DNA of 5,028 nt, taken from contig CANGFL010000146.1 of NCBI GenBank assembly GCA_947453015.1, positions 1-5,028 on the forward strand, written 5' to 3'. This document shows positions 1 to 5,028 of the stretch, piece after piece; position 1 is the stretch's first letter, and every line of letters starts with the position of its first letter. Made by a program: the position numbers and the translations under genes. Source of the stretch: Oxalobacteraceae bacterium (GTDB lineage: Bacteria; Pseudomonadota; Gammaproteobacteria; Burkholderiales; Burkholderiaceae_D). The notes under the pieces were generated by a model, which worked only from the letters and a program-made list of their open reading frames with translations, did not search any database and was not told the DNA's origin.

Positions 1-73
1 CGACCACGCCGGCCACCGACAGGCGCAGCCTGAACAGTTGTAGTTCGCGTTCGGTATCTTTAATTTCTGTCAT
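1..73 (-). CDS. mrdA: Penicillin-binding protein 2 (peptidoglycan transpeptidase), N-terminal fragment cut by window edge
   Basis: Only the first 24 codons are in the window, starting at the ATG complementary to 71-73. The visible protein begins MTEIKDTERELQLFRLRLSV and continues AGVV. This resembles the short charged cytoplasmic leader of betaproteobacterial PBP2, which leads into a single N-terminal membrane anchor. By family knowledge, PBP2 is the transpeptidase that crosslinks peptidoglycan during elongation, working with RodA and MreBCD; its catalytic domain lies outside the window. The gene follows mreD by 45 bp on the same strand, so it probably belongs to the mre transcript. I see no convincing Shine-Dalgarno sequence before this ATG. 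The start was chosen because the N-terminus matches the family pattern. Identification rests on a short stretch plus gene order, so it is probable rather than certain. Confidence 0.85.
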   Translation of the reverse strand, partial: MTEIKDTERELQLFRLRLSVAGVV

Positions 74-118
74 TGCTGGCCGTGTCGAACGGTCTGTGTT
101 TTACGTGCGGTGATGTGA

Positions 119-631
119 TTAGATTGGGCGTGTTTCATCGCGATCCACGGCGCGTCGTTGCGGCGCTAGTAATAACCAACAAACGACGGGCCAGATGATG
201 GTGGCGACGATGCTTTGTGCGAAATACAGCCAGCCCGGAAATTTACCCGTCACGGCCAGTTGTATCAGCATTTGTACGATTTGCATTACGACTAATAAAG
301 GTAATACATGTAGCGCCTGCACTGAAGGTCGAAACCAAAGCACGCGGCGATGAATAGTAATCGCGAAATACGACAGCAGTGTGTAGGCCAGTGCGTTTTC
401 ACCGAGCAGTGAAGCACTGTGCACATCCATCACCAAGCCCATCAAGAATGCAATGCCGATACCGACTTTGCGCGGTTGGTAAATGCTCCAGAAAATTAAG
501 GTCAGCGCGACAAAATCAGGCACCCAACCCCAACCGCCCCAAGGGAATAAATTCATGAAAAACGCTGCCACCAAACTAAAGCCGATAAAGGCTGGATTGA
601 CGGGCAGCAGAATGTGGTCGCGATCAATCAT
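119..631 (-). CDS. mreD: Rod shape-determining protein MreD, integral inner-membrane protein
   Basis: This 170-residue, very hydrophobic protein matches MreD in length, composition and position. I see about six membrane segments, at roughly residues 13-30, 37-53, 56-71, 78-93, 105-127 and 135-155. They are separated by short loops such as YQPRK (51-55) and HRR (94-96), and the C-terminal tail is charged (PQRRAVDRDETRPI). The interior motif GLVMDVHSASLLGENAL (65-81) is typical of the family. By family knowledge MreD sits in the inner membrane with MreC and the RodA-PBP2 pair as part of the elongation machinery; it has no known enzymatic activity. Its ATG overlaps the mreC stop codon as ATGA (628-631), indicating translational coupling. 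Only a weak purine-rich stretch (GGAAG) precedes the start, within the end of mreC. Confidence 0.95.
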   Translation of the reverse strand: MIDRDHILLPVNPAFIGFSLVAAFFMNLFPWGGWGWVPDFVALTLIFWSIYQPRKVGIGIAFLMGLVMDVHSASLLGENALAYTLLSYFAITIHRRVLWFRPSVQALHVLPLLVVMQIVQMLIQLAVTGKFPGWLYFAQSIVATIIWPVVCWLLLAPQRRAVDRDETRPI

Positions 632-1545
632 GGGGCTTCCGGATCTTTGTGTCGTTTGCGGGCGTCGGTTTGAATCGGTGCTTCCACGGGTGGTGGAGGT
701 GCAGGCATTTGTTTAGCATCGGCCAGCAAAACTAACAGTTGACGATGGCGGGCGATTCCTGCAGTCGGTTGCAACAGAATCCGTGCAAACGCATCGGAGG
801 TTTTTGCATCGACTGACACCACCGTTGCGACCGCCAAGCCGGTCGGATACACACCATCAATACCTGAAGTCAGCAACACGTCGCCGCGTTGAATATCGGC
901 ATTCGATGCCATGAAACGTAATTCAAGTACACCTGTCTGACCACGCCCATACGCCACGCTACGCACACCACTGCGCAACACCTGAACCGGTATCGCATGG
1001 TCTTTGTCGGTGAGCAGTGTTACTTCAGATGTGAATGGGAAAACACGAGTGACTTGGCCAATCACACCCAGATCATCAATGACGGGTTGGCCAGGCTGAA
1101 TCTGATGACTAGATCCGCGATCAATAATGACCTTGCGCGAAAAAGGATCGCGCGCGTCATACAAAATTTCACTCATCACTGACTTCAAGGTCAGGCGCTC
1201 AGAAGCAGCGAGTAGTTTTCGCAAGTGAGCGTTCTCGGCCAGTAGTTCTTGGCTCTGCTGTAATTGCTGCGCATTCAAAACCTGCTGCTCGCGCATGCGC
1301 TCGTTGTCGGCTTTTAGCGTGGTGAGTGAAGTGAAATAATCGCTGGTGGCAAAAATCGCATCACGCGGCAGCATAGCTACCACCTGCAAAGGATAGAGTG
1401 CAGCGCCGACTACTTGCCGCACGGCCGATAGTGCTTTTAGACGCGAATCGGCCATGAGCAACCCCACGGCAATCAGCGCAAAAAACAGCATCTTCGCGCG
1501 CGCCGAGGCACCTTGCTTAAACAGTGGTGGTGGGGTGTATTCCAT
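628..1545 (-). CDS. mreC: Rod shape-determining protein MreC
   Basis: This 305-residue protein has the standard MreC layout. A short cytoplasmic N-terminus (1-18) is followed by one membrane anchor at about 19-33 (LFFALIAVGLLMA). A periplasmic coiled coil follows at about 73-115, rich in Gln, Glu, Leu and Asn. The double beta-domain core spans about 121-275, with the recognisable stretches RDPFSRKVIIDRG (132-144) and GDVLLTSGIDGVYPTGLAVA (221-240). A proline-rich, charged tail (281-305) ends the protein; such tails are common and poorly conserved in Burkholderiales. By family knowledge MreC forms periplasmic filaments, binds PBP2 and helps activate it for lateral-wall synthesis. The start at 1545 gives a normal N-terminus, but no Shine-Dalgarno sequence is visible before it (preceding bases TTTCACTCTG). 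Translation may therefore depend on coupling from upstream. It overlaps mreD by 4 bp. Confidence 0.96.
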   Translation of the reverse strand: MEYTPPPLFKQGASARAKMLFFALIAVGLLMADSRLKALSAVRQVVGAALYPLQVVAMLPRDAIFATSDYFTSLTTLKADNERMREQQVLNAQQLQQSQELLAENAHLRKLLAASERLTLKSVMSEILYDARDPFSRKVIIDRGSSHQIQPGQPVIDDLGVIGQVTRVFPFTSEVTLLTDKDHAIPVQVLRSGVRSVAYGRGQTGVLELRFMASNADIQRGDVLLTSGIDGVYPTGLAVATVVSVDAKTSDAFARILLQPTAGIARHRQLLVLLADAKQMPAPPPPVEAPIQTDARKRHKDPEAP

Positions 1546-1706
1546 CAGAGTGAAACTTTAAACCAATTGAAGGCAATTAGTGCAGGCTGGAAATACAACT
1601 GTGTGCTGACCCGCCCACCTCCCCGAAGTCCGGGAAGCAGGCCAGTGGCTTTGCAAAGGGGTCGGGGAGTGCGGCTGAGAGAGCGGAACGGATAGCCGAC
1701 GCGCAT
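1545..1706 (-). CDS. Possible 53-residue small ORF exactly filling the mreB-mreC gap (unverified)
   Basis: Reading the minus strand, the mreB stop TAA is followed at once by ATG (1706-1704). This opens a frame of 53 codons that ends at TGA (1547-1545), whose last base is the A of the mreC ATG (TGATG). The predicted peptide starts MRVGYPFRSLSRTPRPLCKA and continues with a Gly/Arg-rich stretch (GLRGGGR, 26-32) and a more hydrophobic end (about 37-53, including LYFQPALIAFNWF). I recognise no family, and no signal peptide or clear membrane segment is evident. The only ribosome binding hint is GAG four bases before the ATG. The tight junctions at both ends suggest a reinitiation bridge that keeps ribosomes on the message and feeds mreC, which lacks its own Shine-Dalgarno sequence. 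It may equally be a chance open frame across a structured intergenic region; no homology test was possible. Confidence 0.3.
   Translation of the reverse strand: MRVGYPFRSLSRTPRPLCKATGLLPGLRGGGRVSTQLYFQPALIAFNWFKVSL
1617..1671. repeat. Inverted repeat with nested palindromes in the mreB-mreC gap
   Basis: The 8-base arms CTCCCCGA (1619-1626) and TCGGGGAG (1662-1669) are exact inverse complements, and two more pairs form if one base is bulged. Inside them lie a smaller imperfect stem (GCAGGCC 1637-1643 with GGCTTTGC 1647-1654, one bulge), the perfect 10-base palindrome CTTTGCAAAG (1649-1658) and a competing short stem CCCG/CGGG (1622-1625 with 1631-1634). No run of U follows on the minus strand, so it is not a typical intrinsic terminator. 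In the mre transcript it could act as an RNA stability or processing element that adjusts MreB relative to MreC. That role is inference. Confidence 0.55.
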
Positions 1707-2764
<1,058 letters not shown>

Positions 2765-2768
2765 ATGC

Positions 2769-2790
2769 GCCGGAATTTGAAAATACCGGC
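2769..2790. repeat. Near-perfect 22-bp palindrome just upstream of the mreB ribosome binding site
   Basis: The outer arms GCCGG (2769-2773) and CCGGC (2786-2790) are exact. After a single A/A mismatch the inner arms ATTT (2775-2778) and AAAT (2781-2784) also match, around a GA centre. It begins four bases upstream of the AAGGA of mreB. It could be a protein operator on DNA or a leader hairpin in the mreB mRNA; the sequence cannot distinguish these. The inner part would leave only a small loop in RNA, so perhaps three of the four inner pairs would form. Confidence 0.6.
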
Positions 2791-2968
2791 TGAGAAATTG
2801 CCCATCTACTGCGAAAACACTGTCCTGCCGGGGAGATGAAGCTCGCCACTGGCGCCGTGTGTCTGAATCACTGAGGCCAATAACGTTGGTTTGCCCGACG
2901 ATACGGCACAATGCCGCCGATACCGTTTAGCAGGACGCGTTAGCGGCCTTTAACCCAACATTCTACCT

Positions 2969-2974
2969 TATAAT
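2969..2974 (+). promoter_or_regulatory. Putative sigma-70 -10 element for the gatCAB operon
   Basis: TATAAT is a perfect -10 consensus on the plus strand, 130 bp before the gatC ATG. The -35 region is poor: 17 bases upstream lies GCCTTT, which matches TTGACA badly, and there is no TG extension. If it is used, transcription would start near 2980-2982 and give a leader of about 124 nt containing the inverted repeat at 2997-3024. The call rests on the -10 match and location only. Confidence 0.5.
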
Positions 2975-2996
2975 GCGGTGCAAATTGGCTGTCAGA

Positions 2997-3024
2997 AACG
3001 CTAAAAAATGAAATGATTAGCGTT
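2997..3024 (+). repeat. 8-bp perfect inverted repeat in the predicted gatC leader
   Basis: AACGCTAA (2997-3004) and TTAGCGTT (3017-3024) are exact inverse complements around a 12-base A-rich spacer. The pyrimidine stretch CTTTCTT follows. The repeat sits about 16 bases downstream of the predicted transcription start. It could be a repressor operator just inside the transcript, or a leader stem-loop. As an intrinsic terminator it is weak, because the stem is AT-rich at its closing end and the U run is interrupted. Confidence 0.55.
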
Positions 3025-3104
3025 CTTTCTTGCCCGAAACCCTAGCTTGGCGCTGTTCTCCATTTTTTAATCCCCGCACCGCACATCAAACGACGACCCG
3101 CCTC

Positions 3105-3407
3105 ATGTCCCTGACCCTAGATGATATCGCCCGCCTATCCAAGCTGGCACAACTGGACCTCAATGGTCAGCAAGCCGATGATGCACTCGACAAGTTGAAC
3201 AGCATTTTTGCTCTGGTCGAGCAAATGCGCGCCGTCGACACCACAGGAGTCGCCCCATTGTCGCACCCGATTGCTGCCTGGAAGGATGACGTTGCGTTAC
3301 GCTTGCGCGAAGACAAAGTCACGGAACCTAACCGCCGTGATGACTATCAAAAGCCGGCTCCAGCGACACAAGACGGTTTGTATCTCGTCCCGAAGGTCAT
3401 TGATTAG
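3105..3407 (+). CDS. gatC: Aspartyl/glutamyl-tRNA amidotransferase subunit C
   Basis: This 100-residue protein matches the usual length of GatC (about 95-100) and its whole pattern. An N-terminal helical region [19 protein letters not shown] is followed by a second helix to about residue 42 ([11 protein letters not shown]). The conserved SHP turn is at 53-55, LREDKV at 67-72, and the C-terminus GLYLVPKVI is at 91-99. By family knowledge GatC has no catalytic site; it wraps around GatA and holds it to GatB. The frame is open upstream to a TTG at 3030, but the ATG at 3105 gives the family N-terminus and the standard length, so I prefer it. No Shine-Dalgarno sequence is visible before it. It is the first gene of the rightward operon, 59 bp before gatA. 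Confidence 0.96.
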   Translation: MSLTLDDIARLSKLAQLDLNGQQADDALDKLNSIFALVEQMRAVDTTGVAPLSHPIAAWKDDVALRLREDKVTEPNRRDDYQKPAPATQDGLYLVPKVID

Positions 3408-3416
3408 CCCCTCCCC

Positions 3417-3447
3417 GCCGCCGCGAACTAGCGGCGCGGCTCATTTT
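3417..3447 (+). terminator. GC-rich intercistronic hairpin between gatC and gatA (possible attenuator)
   Basis: CGCCGC (3419-3424) pairs perfectly with GCGGCG (3431-3436) around a six-base loop. An alternative stem, GCCGCG (3420-3425) with CGCGGC (3435-3440), is equally perfect and excludes the first. The sequence TCATTTTC follows, with a run of only four T. It starts ten bases after the gatC stop and ends about 20 bases before gatA. Because gatA is surely expressed, any termination must be partial. An RNA stability or processing element is as likely as an attenuator. Confidence 0.45.
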
Positions 3448-3466
3448 CACGGCAGCTCATTCGTTC

Positions 3467-4927
3467 ATGCATAAGCACACACTGACAGAACTTTCCGCGC
3501 AGCTGAAAAGTAAAAAAATTTCAGCCGTCGAACTAGCGCAGCTCTATCTGCAGCGCATTGCCGCTAGCGAGCTGAATGCGTTCATTAACGTCCAGCCTGA
3601 ATTCACTCTGGCGCAAGCCAAAGACGCTGACGCACGCATTGCTCGCGGCGATGTCACCGCGCTTACCGGTCTGCCGATTGCGCACAAAGATATTTTCGTG
3701 ACTCGCGACTGGACATCAACCGCGGGTTCCAAAATGCTTTCCGGCTACATCAGCCCATTTGATGCAACTGTGGTGGAACAGTTCCGCAATGCAGGCATGG
3801 TGACGCTAGGAAAACTTAATTGTGATGAATTCGCCATGGGTTCATCCAACGAAAATTCATTTTTCGGCGCAGTTAAAAATCCCTGGGACACCACAGCCGT
3901 ACCCGGCGGATCATCGGGCGGATCCGCTGCAGCTATCGCTGGCGGCCTCGCACCTGCTGCCACCGGCACTGATACTGGCGGCTCGATCCGTCAACCCGCT
4001 GCACTGTGTGGCATTACTGGCATTAAACCCACCTATGGCAGCGTGTCTCGCTATGGAATGATTGCCTTTGCCTCGTCACTCGATCAAGGCGGCCCGATGG
4101 CATGGACCGCAGAAGATTGCGCGCTGCTGCTCAACTCGATGATTAGTTTTGATCAGCGCGATTCGACATCGATAGAACGCGCACCGGAAGATTTTTCGCG
4201 TCATCTATCTGACTCGATCAAAGGATTGAAGATAGGCGTACCCAAAGAATATTTGGGTACAGGGCTAGCCAGCGATGTTGCTGATGCCGTGCAAGCCGCA
4301 TTAAAAGAATATGAAAAGTTAGGCGCCACCTTAGTCGAGATTTCACTACCCAAAACCTCACTAGCGATTCCTGTGTATTACGTGATCGCACCCGCCGAAG
4401 CGTCGTCTAATCTTTCGCGTTTTGATGGCGTGCGTTACGGCCATCGAGCAAAAAATTACACCGACCTATCCGACATGTATTGCAAGACACGCGCGGAAGG
4501 ATTTGGTGACGAAGTTAAACGACGCATTTTGGTTGGCGCTTACGTGCTCTCACACGGTTATTACGATGCCTATTATTTGCAGGCGCAAAAAATTCGTCGT
4601 TTGATTGCACAAGATTTTCAAGAAGCTTTCAAACAATGTGATGTGATTATGGGTCCCGTAGCACCTACCGTTGCATGGGATCTTGGATCGAAAGTCAATG
4701 ATCCGGTGGCTAATTATTTGGCTGACATTTACACACTCTCTACCAGCTTGGCTGGCTTGCCTGGTATGTCGATTCCGGTGGGCTTTGGTCAGGGCGAAAA
4801 AAATTCGCGTCGCCCCGTTGGCCTGCAATTGATTGGTAATTATTTTACTGAAGCTAAATTACTCAACATCGCACATCAGTATCAGCTTGCGACAGATTGG
4901 CACAAGCAGCGACCTACACAGAATTAA
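3467..4927 (+). CDS. gatA: Aspartyl/glutamyl-tRNA amidotransferase subunit A (glutaminase)
   Basis: This 486-residue protein is a full-length amidase-signature enzyme. The Ser-cisSer-Lys triad is visible: Lys74 in AHKD (72-75), the cis-Ser Ser149 in [11 protein letters not shown] (146-156) and the nucleophile Ser173 in [10 protein letters not shown] (169-178). Their spacing equals that of Staphylococcus aureus GatA (79, 154, 178) with a constant offset of five. Other family stretches are [17 protein letters not shown] (115-131) and [13 protein letters not shown] (185-197). GatA hydrolyses glutamine in the cytoplasm and passes ammonia to GatB, which amidates Asp-tRNA(Asn) or Glu-tRNA(Gln). The start at 3467 gives a normal N-terminus ([20 protein letters not shown]), though no Shine-Dalgarno sequence precedes it. 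gatB follows after 10 bp. No truncation or frameshift is seen. Confidence 0.98.
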   Translation: MHKHTLTELSAQLKSKKISAVELAQLYLQRIAASELNAFINVQPEFTLAQAKDADARIARGDVTALTGLPIAHKDIFVTRDWTSTAGSKMLSGYISPFDATVVEQFRNAGMVTLGKLNCDEFAMGSSNENSFFGAVKNPWDTTAVPGGSSGGSAAAIAGGLAPAATGTDTGGSIRQPAALCGITGIKPTYGSVSRYGMIAFASSLDQGGPMAWTAEDCALLLNSMISFDQRDSTSIERAPEDFSRHLSDSIKGLKIGVPKEYLGTGLASDVADAVQAALKEYEKLGATLVEISLPKTSLAIPVYYVIAPAEASSNLSRFDGVRYGHRAKNYTDLSDMYCKTRAEGFGDEVKRRILVGAYVLSHGYYDAYYLQAQKIRRLIAQDFQEAFKQCDVIMGPVAPTVAWDLGSKVNDPVANYLADIYTLSTSLAGLPGMSIPVGFGQGEKNSRRPVGLQLIGNYFTEAKLLNIAHQYQLATDWHKQRPTQN

Positions 4928-4931
4928 AGGA
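4927..4931 (+). promoter_or_regulatory. Ribosome binding site of gatB
   Basis: AAGGA lies six bases before the gatB ATG and overlaps the last base of the gatA stop codon. It is the left arm of the 11-base palindrome AAGGAATCCTT (4927-4937), whose one-base centre makes a stable local RNA hairpin unlikely. It fixes the gatB start at 4938. Confidence 0.8.
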
Positions 4932-4937
4932 ATCCTT

Positions 4938-5028
4938 ATGCAATGGGAAGTCGTGATCGGGCTGGAAACACATGCACAGCTCACCACCGAATCCAAAATT
5001 TTCAGTGGCGCGTCCATCGCTTTCGGCG
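4938..5028 (+). CDS. gatB: Aspartyl/glutamyl-tRNA amidotransferase subunit B, N-terminal fragment cut by window edge
   Basis: Thirty codons are visible, beginning [20 protein letters not shown] and continuing [10 protein letters not shown]. The motif [13 protein letters not shown] at residues 3-15 and the following TxSKxFSG stretch are the standard N-terminus of GatB. By family knowledge this region contributes to the ATP-dependent site where the side-chain carboxylate of the mischarged aminoacyl-tRNA is phosphorylated and then amidated with ammonia from GatA. The rest of the catalytic domain and the C-terminal tRNA-binding domains lie beyond the window. It begins 10 bp after gatA behind a clear AAGGA, consistent with a gatCAB operon. 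Confidence 0.96.
   Translation, partial: MQWEVVIGLETHAQLTTESKIFSGASIAFG

Noticed and set aside
74..118. Hairpin CCGT/ACGG in the mreD-mrdA gap as a terminator.
   Set aside because: The stem is only four pairs with no U run on the minus strand, and the gap is short and likely co-transcribed.
1513..1695. A 60-residue plus-strand ORF across the mreC start and the mreB-mreC gap.
   Set aside because: It is antisense to the start of mreC, has no ribosome binding site and no recognisable sequence; the minus-strand frame fits the gene junctions better.
3013..3045. A 10-codon leader peptide (MISVLSCPKP) in the gatC leader.
   Set aside because: No ribosome binding site, no run of regulatory codons, and ORFs this short arise readily by chance.
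3063..3068. T6 run upstream of gatC as an intrinsic terminator.
   Set aside because: No stable GC-rich stem precedes it; only about three pairs (AGC/GCT) can be drawn.
3030..3104. A 25-codon upstream extension of gatC from a TTG start.
   Set aside because: The extra residues do not resemble GatC, and the ATG at 3105 gives the family's normal N-terminus and length.

Overview
This window looks like an ordinary chromosomal housekeeping region of a betaproteobacterium, most likely order Burkholderiales. The evidence is gene order (mrdA-mreD-mreC-mreB transcribed divergently from gatC-gatA-gatB, a familiar arrangement in that group) and protein sequence, such as the GatC C-terminus and the PBP2 N-terminus. 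A family such as Oxalobacteraceae is only a guess. Base composition is moderate, with no obvious compositional break. I see no rRNA, tRNA, CRISPR array, insertion sequence or phage gene.

Left half (1-2750, minus strand): the cell-shape cluster. In transcription order it is mreB (actin-like filament), a 161-bp gap, mreC (periplasmic scaffold), mreD (integral membrane, ATGA overlap with mreC), then after 45 bp the first 24 codons of mrdA (PBP2 transpeptidase), cut by the window edge. Together these encode the core of the elongasome (Rod complex), which directs lateral-wall peptidoglycan synthesis. The mreB-mreC gap holds a 53-codon minus-strand ORF that fits it exactly: its ATG directly follows the mreB stop and its TGA overlaps the mreC ATG. 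It also contains a strong inverted repeat.

Middle (2751-3104): a 354-bp divergent regulatory region. It contains a ribosome binding site and a near-perfect palindrome before mreB. On the gatC side there is a consensus TATAAT followed by an 8-bp inverted repeat.

Right half (3105-5028, plus strand): gatC, gatA and the first 30 codons of gatB, encoding the tRNA-dependent amidotransferase GatCAB. It converts Asp-tRNA(Asn) and/or Glu-tRNA(Gln) to the correctly charged tRNAs. A GC-rich hairpin sits between gatC and gatA, and gatB follows gatA by 10 bp with a good ribosome binding site.

Nothing here is a clearly new system. The most interesting items are the tightly fitted small ORF between mreB and mreC and the inverted repeats in the two leader regions.
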